Source: a virus
DNA length: 29,431 bases
Virus record (IMG/VR): IMGVR_UViG_3300020468_000047
Location: 1-29,431 of that record
Strand: one strand, 5' to 3'
Shown: in pieces, positions 8,185 to 17,114 of the stretch
Layout: each line of letters starts with the position of its first letter
Position numbering within the stretch: position 1 is the first letter of the stretch
The notes under the pieces: generated by a model
The model's input: the letters and a program-made list of their open reading frames with translations, nothing else
Database searches by the model: none
What the model was told of the DNA's origin: nothing
Program-made: the position numbers and the translations under genes

Positions 8185-9123
8185 ATGCCAAAACTACATA
8201 GAAAAAGATCCTTACTTGCAAAAATAGAAGGCAGTTATGGAAGTGACCCTACTGCTACAGGAAGTGCAAACTATGTAGAGGTAGTTGATTTAGAAATAGA
8301 ACCAGTAGCAAGTGATGAAGTAGAACAGGAAACTATTAGACCTTATCCTGGTAATTATCCTGTTTTATTAGCTAATACAAGAGTTAATCTTAGCTTTGGT
8401 GTTTTTATGGTAGGTTCTGGGAGTGCAGGGACAGCCCCAAAATATGACCCTATTTTAAAAGCCTGTGGTTTATCAGCAGCTACAGTTTCATCTACATCAG
8501 TTACCTATACACCTTCTACATTAGCTACACAAAGTAGTGTTACTTTTTATGTTAACTATGATGGTGTAAGACATAAGGTAACAGGTTGCAGGGGAACATT
8601 TTCTATTAGTTGTGCTGTTAATGAAATACCTCGTATAAATTTTGAAATGCAGGGGATATTTAATACACCAACCGATCAGGCGCTTCCGACTGTGACGAAA
8701 TCTCTCCAGCCGGATCCTGTGCTTTTTAAAAATGGAAATACCTCTAGTTTTTCTGTATTTGGCTTTTCTGGGGCTTTACAATCTTGGGAGTTAGAGTTTT
8801 CTAATGAAGTTATTTATAGAGAGTTAGTAGGCGGTACTAAAGAAGCTCTTATAACAGACCGTAGACCTTCAGGAACTATGGTTATTGAGGCAGTGGCATT
8901 ATCATCCAAAAACTTCTTTACACTGGCTACAGGTACAACTACAGGCACAAACACATGGAGTCACTCAGGCGGTGCAGGTAATATTGTTACTGTATCTTGT
9001 CCACAAACAGATTTAGGACAGCCTACCTATGAAGATTCTGATGGTATAACAATGCTTAATCTTCCATTCTACGCAACACCAACAGATGCAGGGTCAGATG
9101 AATTTTCGCTAGCATTCACTTAG
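8185..9123 (+). CDS. Major tail tube protein, lambda gpV-like
   Basis: A 312-residue beta-rich protein that should polymerise into the tail tube. The N-terminus (KLHRKRSLLAKIEGSYGSDP, then VEVVDLEIEPV) and the later alternating strands with NFEMQGIFNTP and GALQSWELEFSNEV are typical of siphovirus tube subunits. Its place between terminator and chaperone genes agrees. It is longer than lambda gpV (246 aa). A 63-base gap precedes it, with a half palindrome (GGGTTTA) and a TATGAT box but no convincing -35. A short patch near 8670-8720 has unusually high GC. Confidence 0.85.
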   Translation: MPKLHRKRSLLAKIEGSYGSDPTATGSANYVEVVDLEIEPVASDEVEQETIRPYPGNYPVLLANTRVNLSFGVFMVGSGSAGTAPKYDPILKACGLSAATVSSTSVTYTPSTLATQSSVTFYVNYDGVRHKVTGCRGTFSISCAVNEIPRINFEMQGIFNTPTDQALPTVTKSLQPDPVLFKNGNTSSFSVFGFSGALQSWELEFSNEVIYRELVGGTKEALITDRRPSGTMVIEAVALSSKNFFTLATGTTTGTNTWSHSGGAGNIVTVSCPQTDLGQPTYEDSDGITMLNLPFYATPTDAGSDEFSLAFT

Positions 9124-9140
9124 TTGCTAAGTAGTAGAAA

Positions 9141-9152
9141 AGGGTTTACCCT
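9141..9152. promoter_or_regulatory. Palindrome AGGGTTTACCCT between tail genes
   Basis: This 12-mer is the exact reverse complement of the element inside the promoter before the ERF gene (27485-27496). It lies in the 50-base gap between tail tube and chaperone genes. No good promoter surrounds it on either strand, so it may be an operator acting on elongation, a remnant, or chance. Confidence 0.35.
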
Positions 9153-9173
9153 AAAGAAGATTATAAAAAATTT

Positions 9174-9548
9174 ATGTTTATTTTAAAAAAAGAAGCAACT
9201 TTCACGCATCCAATTGTGTTTTATACTCCTTCTGATGGTGGTACACAAAATAAAGAAACATTTGACGCTATTTTTAAAATTATTCCACAATCTAGAATAA
9301 ATGAAATAGGAGTACAGGCACAAAAAAAACAAAAAGAATTAGACGAAGGTATATTTGACGGTGTAAAAATATCTGACTACATGATTGCAGATGAGATATT
9401 AGTAGGGTGGGATGGTATTACAGATGGTGAAAATCCTATACCTTTTACAACTGCTACAAAAAAACAATTATTAGACATTGCAGGTTTAGCAAATATATTA
9501 GTAGAAAAATATTTTACTGAAGTTACAAAACAAAAAACAAAAAACTAG
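9174..9548 (+). CDS. Tail assembly chaperone, lambda gpG-like
   Basis: A 124-residue chaperone predicted to coat the tape measure and recruit tube subunits. Evidence is position (between tail tube and tape measure), size (lambda gpG is 140 aa), the acidic-helical composition, and the -1 slippery heptamer directly before its stop codon. The last sense codons are ACA AAA AAC, then TAG, so most ribosomes stop here and a minority shift into the following frame. No Shine-Dalgarno precedes the ATG (AAAAAATTTATG). Confidence 0.85.
   Translation: MFILKKEATFTHPIVFYTPSDGGTQNKETFDAIFKIIPQSRINEIGVQAQKKQKELDEGIFDGVKISDYMIADEILVGWDGITDGENPIPFTTATKKQLLDIAGLANILVEKYFTEVTKQKTKN
9539..9545 (+). promoter_or_regulatory. 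Programmed -1 frameshift site A AAA AAC
   Basis: In the frame of the upstream chaperone gene the bases divide as A AAA AAC and are followed at once by TAG (9546-9548). This is a textbook X XXY YYZ heptamer. After a -1 slip the next codons are CTA GAA GGG GCT and the frame stays open to 9877. No stable downstream stem was established by eye. Confidence 0.88.
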
Positions 9549-9877
9549 AAGGGGCTGCATTGTTTTGGTGCGGTGATCGTGTTATAGATGAAACAGATAA
9601 AGATGATGCAGTCCTATTTGATCAGCCCATAGCAGAAAAAAAAGAAGCACAAATGTTTGAAGTATTAGAAGAAAACTGGCTATCTATTATATTATTTTTA
9701 GATATTCAAACTCAATGGAGAATGGATCAGGGTGTTATTTATGGTCTTGATTACAACGCTATTAATTGGTTATTTGAATTGAAAAAAGACGAAATAAAAA
9801 AACCTTTAGAAATACTTGCTGACTTACAGGTATTAGAGGCTAAAATAGTAGAAACATTTAATAAAGATAATAAATAA
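9545..9877 (+). CDS. Tail assembly chaperone T extension, read by -1 frameshift
   Basis: The 110 residues encoded here (from L-E-G-A-A-L-F-W-C-G) are the T part of a G-T fusion of about 234 residues. They lie in the -1 frame relative to the upstream chaperone, which is the lambda arrangement. There is no ATG or ribosome site at the front; a TTG at 9560 could be read as a start but has no support. The WCGDRVI and EENWLSIILFLDIQTQWRMD segments are helical, as expected for the part that contacts tube subunits. Its stop is 3 bases before the tape-measure start. Confidence 0.8.
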   Translation, partial: LEGAALFWCGDRVIDETDKDDAVLFDQPIAEKKEAQMFEVLEENWLSIILFLDIQTQWRMDQGVIYGLDYNAINWLFELKKDEIKKPLEILADLQVLEAKIVETFNKDNK

Positions 9878-9879
9878 TA

Positions 9880-11607
9880 ATGGATCTTTCTACCTCCTAT
9901 ACAATTAAGGCTCAGGTACAGGGTCAAAACCAGATAGGTGGATTACAAAAAAGTTTAGGTGGCTTAAAAACAACTACTAATAATACATCAGCGGCAATGA
10001 ATAAACTAAAAACAGCCGCTAGTAATGCTTTTGGAGTTTTAAAAAATCTAGCACCTGCTATAGGTGTAGCTGCAATGGGTAAATTTGTTAGTGACACTTT
10101 ATCTGCTGGTGATCGGTTGGAAAAATTTAGTCAATCAACAGGTGTTGCAGTTCCTTTACTAGATAAATTGCGTAAAGCTTCTGAATTAGCTGGAACTGAT
10201 TTTAAGACTTTAGTAAAAACCTTTCCAATGTTAGCTAATAATATAAATCAAGCTTCATTAGGTAATGCAAAGTTAGAAACGGCTTTTGGTGATTTAGGAG
10301 TAGCTGTACATAATACTGATGGTTCTTTAAGAGCTACTGATGTAGTACTTTTAGATATTGCTGATAAATTTGCAAATATGAAAGATGGGGTAGATAAAGC
10401 AAGTTTTGCCTATGATATTTTTGGAGGAAAAACAGGTGAACAATTAATACCTTTATTAAATGGTGGTCGTGAATCTATAGAAGCTTTAAGTACAACAATG
10501 ACAGAACATGGAGTTAAAAGAATGGCTGCATTTAACGATAGTATTACTAATATTCAACACGTTTTTCAAGATTTATTCGTAGTTTTAACTAATACTTTAT
10601 TACCTGTTTTAGAAAAGTTTGTTGGTGTTATAACTTTTCTCGTAAATAAATTTAATGGTTTACCTGGCCCAGTTCAGGCAATAATTGGTTCATTTGGTAT
10701 TTTAGTTCCTTTAGTAGTAACATTAGTGCCTTTATTTGCTGCTATGGTAATTTCTATTAAAGCTATAGCAGCGGTTAAAATGGGTGTTGTAATAGCAAAA
10801 ATAACAACTGCTTTTGGTGGGGTTTTAGTTGCTGTGAAAGCGGCCATTGTAGGTTTTGCACCTTTATTAGCAGCGGGTGCGATACCAGCGGCCATTATTG
10901 GTTTAGGTGTTCTTATATTTAAATTTAGAGATGAAATAGGTCAAGCATTTCTTGCCGTTGGGGATTTTTTAGTAGGTTTAAAAGATAGTTTTGTAACTAT
11001 GATGCAAATGATAGGCGAAACAATAAAGCGGCCATTTGCAAACTTTTCAGAATTTGTTAAAAATGCATTTACTGGGGTAGTAGATGGTATTAGTAGTGCT
11101 TTTAGATCAATTCCAAGAGTAGTCACCAACGCTATAAATGCTGCAACTGAACCTATAAGAAGATTTATAAGAACTATAAATAGAGCTTTAAAAAAATTAA
11201 GCAGTTTAGCGAGAAGAAGAAGAAAAACTAGTAATAGTGGCTCAAGTAATACAGGTGGTGGCTCAAGTAATTCAAGGAGAATGGCAGAAGGTGGAGTTGT
11301 TTCTAGCCCACAATTAATATATGCAGGTGAAGCAGGTAGTGAATATGTAATACCAGCACGTAAAGCAGGTGCATTTAGTAAAAATTATTTAGCAGGTATG
11401 AGAGGTGGTGCAGCAATACCAAGATTTGCAGAAGGCGGTTATATAAGCAGTCCAAATGTAAATATTACAACTGGTGCTGTAACGCAAATGGATGGGACTA
11501 ATTTTATAACTACATCTGATTTAAAAGCGGCTGTTAAAAGTGGTATAGATCAAACGCTAACATTAATACAATCAGATTTGAAAACTAGACGATCTTTAGG
11601 TATATAA
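9880..11607 (+). CDS. Tape measure protein
   Basis: A 575-residue protein setting tail length. The N-terminal 100 residues are helical with Gly/Asn-rich repeats (QNQIGGLQKSLGGLK). A hydrophobic stretch at about residues 265-350 (VPLVVTLVPLFAAMVISIKA and following) may insert in the host membrane. A basic Ser/Gly linker follows (RRRRKTSNSG). The C-terminal GGVVSSPQLIYAGEAGSEYV and AEGGYISSPN motifs are typical of tape measures. From the usual 1.5 angstrom per residue the tail would be under about 90 nm, short for a siphovirus; lambda gpH has 853 aa. Confidence 0.92.
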   Translation: MDLSTSYTIKAQVQGQNQIGGLQKSLGGLKTTTNNTSAAMNKLKTAASNAFGVLKNLAPAIGVAAMGKFVSDTLSAGDRLEKFSQSTGVAVPLLDKLRKASELAGTDFKTLVKTFPMLANNINQASLGNAKLETAFGDLGVAVHNTDGSLRATDVVLLDIADKFANMKDGVDKASFAYDIFGGKTGEQLIPLLNGGRESIEALSTTMTEHGVKRMAAFNDSITNIQHVFQDLFVVLTNTLLPVLEKFVGVITFLVNKFNGLPGPVQAIIGSFGILVPLVVTLVPLFAAMVISIKAIAAVKMGVVIAKITTAFGGVLVAVKAAIVGFAPLLAAGAIPAAIIGLGVLIFKFRDEIGQAFLAVGDFLVGLKDSFVTMMQMIGETIKRPFANFSEFVKNAFTGVVDGISSAFRSIPRVVTNAINAATEPIRRFIRTINRALKKLSSLARRRRKTSNSGSSNTGGGSSNSRRMAEGGVVSSPQLIYAGEAGSEYVIPARKAGAFSKNYLAGMRGGAAIPRFAEGGYISSPNVNITTGAVTQMDGTNFITTSDLKAAVKSGIDQTLTLIQSDLKTRRSLGI

Positions 11608-12114
11608 ATGGCTGATTTTGATATTTTAACGTTTCTTGAATATTACCCAGATAAATCTAGTGTTTTAGATAGTAATGCTAAAAGATCTCCTACCAATGCA
11701 TATCAAAATTTTTATCAGTCTGCACAAAATCTTACAGCGGATTCAGCAATAGATCAAACTATGAATTTTACATATCTTGCTTTTGATGCTAGTGGTTATG
11801 CCTCAACAGAGGCTAATAGTATAAATGATTTAAAAATTAATATAGCTGCTACTGCTGATATCGTAGATTTAACTGAAACTGCAATGACTGGAGATCGTCT
11901 TGTAATTGCTTCATTATATGTACAATCTATAGGTCAAGATATTTTTAGTAATTCTGCTAGTCTGGTAAGTAGATTTATAGGTACAATAGAATCAGCAACA
12001 ATAAATGAAACTACTGTTATATGGAATGTAAGTACTGCAATTTCTAAGCAAAAAGCACAAGTTCCAACAAAAAAAATTAGTAGTGATTTATTAGGGAGAT
12101 TTATAGTACCATGA
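11608..12114 (+). CDS. Probable distal tail / minor tail protein
   Basis: A 168-residue beta-rich protein right after the tape measure, where lambda has minor tail genes M and L. It shows GDRLVIASLYVQSIG and ISSDLLGRFIVP, resembling the DUF1833-type tail proteins I remember at this position, but I see no decisive motif. It is expected to join the tube end to the hub. Starts immediately after the tape-measure stop and overlaps the next gene by 4 bases (ATGA). Confidence 0.5.
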   Translation: MADFDILTFLEYYPDKSSVLDSNAKRSPTNAYQNFYQSAQNLTADSAIDQTMNFTYLAFDASGYASTEANSINDLKINIAATADIVDLTETAMTGDRLVIASLYVQSIGQDIFSNSASLVSRFIGTIESATINETTVIWNVSTAISKQKAQVPTKKISSDLLGRFIVP

Positions 12115-12329
12115 ATGATTTAATTTTTGCTATAGAAATAAATGCTATTTTAGAAGATGATACAGAAGTATCAGGTGTAATAGGTCTTATTTATAACAAT
12201 GAAAGAATATATAAATTAGCAGATGGTACTGTTTTAACAAGTACAAAAAAAATAAAAACTATAAAAAGTTCTAACGAAATAGCATCGACTGAATTATTAA
12301 TAAATATAATGTCTTTAGACAAAGGGTAA
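12111..12329 (+). CDS. Small tail-tip protein of unknown function
   Basis: A 72-residue protein with a strand-rich core (IEINAILEDDTEVSGVIGL, then YKLADGTVL) and a Lys-rich middle. It is not recognised. The ATGA overlap with the gene before and its position between distal tail and hub genes suggest a tail-tip role or an assembly factor. Confidence 0.55.
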   Translation: MNDLIFAIEINAILEDDTEVSGVIGLIYNNERIYKLADGTVLTSTKKIKTIKSSNEIASTELLINIMSLDKG

Positions 12330-12349
12330 ATAATTTATACTGTTTTATT

Positions 12350-14383
12350 ATGGAAAAAAGAACTTCTTTAGCACAACAACAAAAAACAGCAAAAATAGGG
12401 CAAGATTTAAATATATTAGATGAAAGTTTACAAAATTTTAAAAAGCCTAGTTCAGATTTAGACGTTAAACAAAGAATAGCAACTACAGGGGAAACAGTAC
12501 CTATAGTTTTTGGTAAAAGAGTCAATAATATTGGTGGCGTTTGGGTACAGCCAAGTCTTTTAAAAGCAGGTACATTTAATTTTAGGCAGAGTTATTTATT
12601 TGCAATATCACAGGGTGAAATAGTTGGAACACCTACTAAAGGTAGGTCATATACAGGAATAAAGAAAATTTTATTATTAGATGACAGTACAATTACAACA
12701 ACTAATATTTATAATTCCGCTGCAACATTAGCGGCTAATCCTAATACTTGCCCTATACAAGGCACTGGCTTATTTTGTGGATATGAAAATTATTCTTATT
12801 TAGTTCCTGTAATGCCTGCGAGCAGTGGGTTTTCTATTGGTAAGCAGCCAGATCTTTCAAAAGATTATTATACATTTAATGTACTTACAGTTGGTACAGG
12901 TGATACAAGTAATTCAAATTTTCAAGTATCTGTTCAATTGTTTGATGCAGAAACAGGCACAGACGTTACAGCTAATGTTCAAGCAGGTACCCCTTTATTT
13001 AGTCAATCAGGTACTCCCGCTGGACAACCAATAACGCAGACGTGGAATACAAGAGGAAGCGGCTCTAGTGGTTTAGATGCCCCTACATTAGGTGGTTTTA
13101 CTGTTGGTCATGTTCTTAGTTTAATTAATATTACAAGTGGTAGTTTAGCAGCACCATATAATGCTGAAACTGTAGCTTCTGGTGATGTTACACAAGCAGA
13201 TTTAGATAAAATAAATGCAATCAATAGCGGAAAAACTAATTTTTATAGAAAATATACTTTTTCTTCAGTAAATAACCAAGTTGTATCAACTAGTCCAGCT
13301 AGTACAGGGACTTTAACTGGTTGTCAACTTGAATGGATTGTCGGGAACAGAAACAATATAAATACTTATACTAATTTAGACAATTCAAGTTATGCAGATA
13401 TTACTTTTTTATCTATAAGCGGTCAGTTATTCGAGTCGCCATTTGAAGGTACATACCCATCAGAGACAAAACAGGTATATGTATTTTATGACGACGGCGT
13501 TAAAGTTGATTTATACAGTGCTGGATTATCTGGTTCTTCTTATACGCAGGGTGCAAGTAATCAATTCTTAGATTTAGCAATGTTCTTATTTACAATTTAT
13601 AAAAAAATTGATGGTAATAATACCGCTGATATAGTCGCACCTGTTGAAGTTGCAAATTTGCAATCATTATCTACATTTTGTACTAATAATAATATGTTTT
13701 TTAATGGTACTGTATCTAAATCAGTAAATATAATTGATTATATTACAACAATATCACCATATTATTTTCTATTATTTTTATCTGTTGGTGGCAAATATAA
13801 ATTTTCACCTATATTGCCATTAAATTCTAGTAATCAATTTGATACTTCTGCATTAACACCTACTGCAACTTTTACAGAAGCTAATATTATAAAGGGATCA
13901 TTGCAAAAAACATTTTTAAGTGTTGAAGAAAAAAGAAGTTTTATAGCAAATTGTATTTATAATGAATGCTCAACAACAGAAATTAGTAAGCAAAAAACTG
14001 TAACAGTAAGATTTACAGCAACTACAAATGATGCACCTACTGAACAATTTGATATGTCTGATTTTTGTGTTAATGTAAATCATGCAATTTTATATGCAAA
14101 ATTTGAGCTTTCTAGAAGAAAACATAGTACACATAGTATAAGTTTTTCAAGTCCCCTAATAACAGCTTCACTAATACCTACAAATATTATAAAAGTAGAG
14201 TTACAAAGAAAAAATAGCGTTGGAGATGATAGAACAGAAACTAACTACTATCAAGTTGATTCAATTACTTATGATAATGATGGAGTTAGTAATATAGATG
14301 CTACACATTTTCCATTAAATAATAGTAATGTTTCTGAAATTACAAATGAAATGCTTACAGGCAGTTTTAGTATTTTACAATGA
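12350..14383 (+). CDS. Tail tip / central hub protein, gpJ-like
   Basis: A 677-residue protein. Near residue 47 it has TGETVPIVFGKRVNNIGGVW, the usual opening of gpJ-type tip attachment proteins. Further on a FRQSYLFAISQGEI segment and a C-terminal region with NYYQVDSITYDNDGV fit the hub fold. Lambda gpJ is 1132 aa, so this is a short form without the C-terminal receptor-binding part; the fibres downstream could supply that. It overlaps the next gene by 4 bases (ATGA). No host-specificity claim can be made from the sequence. Confidence 0.7.
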   Translation: MEKRTSLAQQQKTAKIGQDLNILDESLQNFKKPSSDLDVKQRIATTGETVPIVFGKRVNNIGGVWVQPSLLKAGTFNFRQSYLFAISQGEIVGTPTKGRSYTGIKKILLLDDSTITTTNIYNSAATLAANPNTCPIQGTGLFCGYENYSYLVPVMPASSGFSIGKQPDLSKDYYTFNVLTVGTGDTSNSNFQVSVQLFDAETGTDVTANVQAGTPLFSQSGTPAGQPITQTWNTRGSGSSGLDAPTLGGFTVGHVLSLINITSGSLAAPYNAETVASGDVTQADLDKINAINSGKTNFYRKYTFSSVNNQVVSTSPASTGTLTGCQLEWIVGNRNNINTYTNLDNSSYADITFLSISGQLFESPFEGTYPSETKQVYVFYDDGVKVDLYSAGLSGSSYTQGASNQFLDLAMFLFTIYKKIDGNNTADIVAPVEVANLQSLSTFCTNNNMFFNGTVSKSVNIIDYITTISPYYFLLFLSVGGKYKFSPILPLNSSNQFDTSALTPTATFTEANIIKGSLQKTFLSVEEKRSFIANCIYNECSTTEISKQKTVTVRFTATTNDAPTEQFDMSDFCVNVNHAILYAKFELSRRKHSTHSISFSSPLITASLIPTNIIKVELQRKNSVGDDRTETNYYQVDSITYDNDGVSNIDATHFPLNNSNVSEITNEMLTGSFSILQ

Positions 14384-14751
14384 CTACTTTCCCTTCGTTA
14401 GAACCAGAAACAAGAGCATTAGTTTATGGTAATTATCCACAAAATGTACATACTGGATTAAGTGGCGTAAATGTAAGATTTAAATTAGCTAATAAACGTG
14501 TAGAGCAAAGACTAACTATAACTTACGAATACTTATCAGAAACACAGGCTCAAAGTTTGTTAACTCATTACAATACACAAAATGGGTCAATTGAACCTTT
14601 TGACTTATCAAGCTCAGTTTGGGCTGGTTATTCTACACCACCTGTAAGCAGTTCAAATTATAAATGGCGGTATGCATCTAGTTTTCAAATTAGTTTATCT
14701 TCACCAAACAGGTATAGTACATCTATAGAGCTAATTAGCGTACCTTTATAA
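14380..14751 (+). CDS. Tail tip protein, first of a paralogous pair
   Basis: A 123-residue protein starting TTFPSLEPETRALVYGNYPQ. It shares with the next gene the order: F-P, (R/A)LxY.G(N/D)(Y/F)P, RxxNxRxxQxLTxTY/F, LSETQA or LTETQV, then THYNTQNG or THYDTQSG, F..F, W.GY..PPV, and ISVP at the end. I know similar pairs in marine phage tail modules but no settled function. The overlap as ATGA with the hub gene and TAATG with the paralogue implies coupled expression. Confidence 0.6.
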   Translation: MTTFPSLEPETRALVYGNYPQNVHTGLSGVNVRFKLANKRVEQRLTITYEYLSETQAQSLLTHYNTQNGSIEPFDLSSSVWAGYSTPPVSSSNYKWRYASSFQISLSSPNRYSTSIELISVPL

Positions 14752-15251
14752 TGGCTACATTCCCTGCAATAATACCTTCTGCCAGATTATATACACCAGG
14801 TGATTTTCCTAGTGCTATACAATCTTCATCAACTGGCACTACAACAGGTTTTAGGCGTGGTAATAGGCGTATAAATCAAACTTTACAACTTACATTTAAC
14901 AACTTAACAGAAACACAGGTAAACCTTATAAGAACACATTATGATACTCAAAGTGGTACTTTTGAAATATTTTTGCTAGACGCTAGTACATGGAATGGAT
15001 ATACTTCACCGCCTGTGCCAGTTGTAAGTGATTTTGTATGGTTATATGCAACACCTCCAACAATTTCTGATGGTATTGTAAGTAAATGGAATGTAGAAGT
15101 TGAATTAATATCAGTACCTATAGATACAGGAGATGTAATTTATGATGCTGGGGATTCTAGTGCAACAGCAAGAGTTTATATATTAGATGCCTTAACAAGT
15201 AGCTCAACACCTGCTAGAACTAATATAATAGATGCAAGGAACTCAGCTTAA
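14751..15251 (+). CDS. Tail tip protein, second of a paralogous pair
   Basis: A 166-residue protein whose first ~125 residues match the preceding gene product in order and spacing (THYDTQSGTFEIF, WNGYTSPPV, VELISVPI). The extra ~40 C-terminal residues (SSATARVYILDALTSS) have no counterpart in the first copy. Tandem duplication followed by divergence is the simple explanation. They may form a hetero-oligomer at the tail tip. No Shine-Dalgarno; start overlaps the previous stop by one base. Confidence 0.6.
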   Translation: MATFPAIIPSARLYTPGDFPSAIQSSSTGTTTGFRRGNRRINQTLQLTFNNLTETQVNLIRTHYDTQSGTFEIFLLDASTWNGYTSPPVPVVSDFVWLYATPPTISDGIVSKWNVEVELISVPIDTGDVIYDAGDSSATARVYILDALTSSSTPARTNIIDARNSA

Positions 15252-15253
15252 TT

Positions 15254-17113
15254 ATGACGGTAACAATAACTGCTTTACAAAAACAAAGAAGAGATACGGC
15301 TAGTAATTGGACAAGTAATAACACAGTCTTATTAGCTGGAGAATTTGGATATGAAACAGATACAAAAAAATTTAAAATAGGTGATGGTACAACTACATGG
15401 CAATCACTTGATTATATTCCAATTCCAGATAGTAATAGATTATTAGCAGGTAATTTAACTGTAGGCGGTAATTTTACAGTTAATGGTACGACTACAACTA
15501 TAGATTCAACTACCCTTAGTGTTGAAGACAAAAACATAGAAATAGGCAAGGTCACTAGCCCTTCAGATACAACAGCGGATGGAGGGGGTATTACTTTAAA
15601 AGGTACAACTGACAAAACTTTTAATTGGGTAGATGCTACAGATTCATGGACATTATCAGAGCATCTTGATTTAGCATCAGCAAAAGTATTAAAAATTGCA
15701 GGTACTCAAATATTAAGTGCAACTGTATTGGGTAGTTCTGTTGTTAGTAGTTCATTAACATCATTAGGTACTATTGCTACAGGTGTTTGGCAGGGTACGG
15801 CAATAGGTTCTGCATATATGACCGCTGGAACTACCTCTGTAGCAGGTGCTCTACAATTAACAGATTCAACTACTAGCACATCTACAACAACAGCCGCAAC
15901 GCCTAATTCTGTAAAAACTGCTAAAGACACCGCTGATACTGCACAAACAACAGCAAATGCAGCCCTACCCAAAGCTGGCGGTGATATGACAGGTTCTATA
16001 GTTTTAGATAATGATAAAGAAGTTAGATTTAATGAGGCAGATGCTAATGGTTCTGCATATGTAGGTTTGAAAGGTGCTACTGATAAGGGTGCATCATCGA
16101 GCTATACAATTTCGTTGCCAGCGAGTTCACCAACAGCTAACCAAATATTAAAAGCAGATGCATCAACTCCAACCAATTTAGTATGGGCAGCGGATGCTGG
16201 AGGTATTGATGGGTCTTCCTTAAATGCATCTAATCTAGATTCAGGTACAATTCCAGATGCAAGATTTCCAGCTACTTTACCAGCGGCCTCAGCAACAAAT
16301 TTAACTGCAATTCCAGCGGCTAATTTAACAGGAACTTTGCCTGCAATTAACGGAGCAGCGTTACAAGGTCTTAATGCTAGTAACTTAGCGTCGGGTACAA
16401 TTGCTTTAGGATTAGTACCTACATTAAATCAGAATACAACAGGTACTTCAGGTGGTTTAACTGGTACACCTTCTATAACTGTTAATGTAGTTACCGCAGC
16501 TAGTCTTGATATTTCAGGTGATGCTGATATAGACGGTACTTTAGAAGCTGATGCAATTACAGTTGATGGCACTGCTTTAGCAACTTCAGCTACTACTGAT
16601 ACTACTGATGCTAGTAATATTTCTAGTGGTACTTTAGCCGCAGCTAGAGTTGCAACACTAAACCAGAATACAACAGGGTCAGCGGCAACACTAACAACTC
16701 CAAGAGCTATAAATGGTGTTAACTTTGATGGTTCTGCCGCTATAACTGTAACTGATTCAACAAAAATGCCACTAGCAGGTGGTACTTTTTCAGCAGAAGT
16801 AATTTTTCAAAAAGAAATAACTGAAACAGTATTTGCTATAACTGATGCTTCATCTGTTGCTTTAGATCCTATTAATGGAATGGTTCAAACTTGGACATTA
16901 GGAGCTAACAGAACTGCAACTGATAGTTTAACTACTGGTCAATCAATGCTGCTTATAATAACTGCTAGTGGGTCTAATTATTCATTAACTTGGCCTACTA
17001 TGACATGGAGTGGCGGTTCTGCACCTACATTAGGAGGAGCTACACCAACAGCAATAGAATTATTTAAGGTAGGTAGTACGTTATATGGTGCAAATGTTGG
17101 AGATTTAGGTTAA
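15254..17113 (+). CDS. Long tail fibre-like protein
   Basis: A 619-residue protein. Residues about 1-60 (RRDTASNWTSNNTVLLAGEF, YETDTKKFKIGDGTTTW) are the familiar N-terminal fibre domain that attaches phage fibres to the tail tip, as in major tropism determinant proteins. The rest is low-complexity Ala/Thr/Ser/Gly with repeats such as ASNLDSGTIPDARFP, ASNLASGTI and ASNISSGTLAAARV, suggestive of a trimeric beta-helical shaft. The C-terminal 100 residues may be a tip. The repeats mean assembly errors should be considered. Confidence 0.75.
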   Translation: MTVTITALQKQRRDTASNWTSNNTVLLAGEFGYETDTKKFKIGDGTTTWQSLDYIPIPDSNRLLAGNLTVGGNFTVNGTTTTIDSTTLSVEDKNIEIGKVTSPSDTTADGGGITLKGTTDKTFNWVDATDSWTLSEHLDLASAKVLKIAGTQILSATVLGSSVVSSSLTSLGTIATGVWQGTAIGSAYMTAGTTSVAGALQLTDSTTSTSTTTAATPNSVKTAKDTADTAQTTANAALPKAGGDMTGSIVLDNDKEVRFNEADANGSAYVGLKGATDKGASSSYTISLPASSPTANQILKADASTPTNLVWAADAGGIDGSSLNASNLDSGTIPDARFPATLPAASATNLTAIPAANLTGTLPAINGAALQGLNASNLASGTIALGLVPTLNQNTTGTSGGLTGTPSITVNVVTAASLDISGDADIDGTLEADAITVDGTALATSATTDTTDASNISSGTLAAARVATLNQNTTGSAATLTTPRAINGVNFDGSAAITVTDSTKMPLAGGTFSAEVIFQKEITETVFAITDASSVALDPINGMVQTWTLGANRTATDSLTTGQSMLLIITASGSNYSLTWPTMTWSGGSAPTLGGATPTAIELFKVGSTLYGANVGDLG

Positions 17114-17114
17114 T

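Noticed and set aside
9560-9877. Separate gene starting at TTG 9560
   Set aside because: The frame is in -1 phase to the chaperone gene with a perfect slippery heptamer just before the stop, and there is no ribosome site at the TTG.
15254-17113. Variable repeats of a diversity-generating retroelement
   Set aside because: The fibre has repeats, but there is no reverse transcriptase or matching template repeat in the window.
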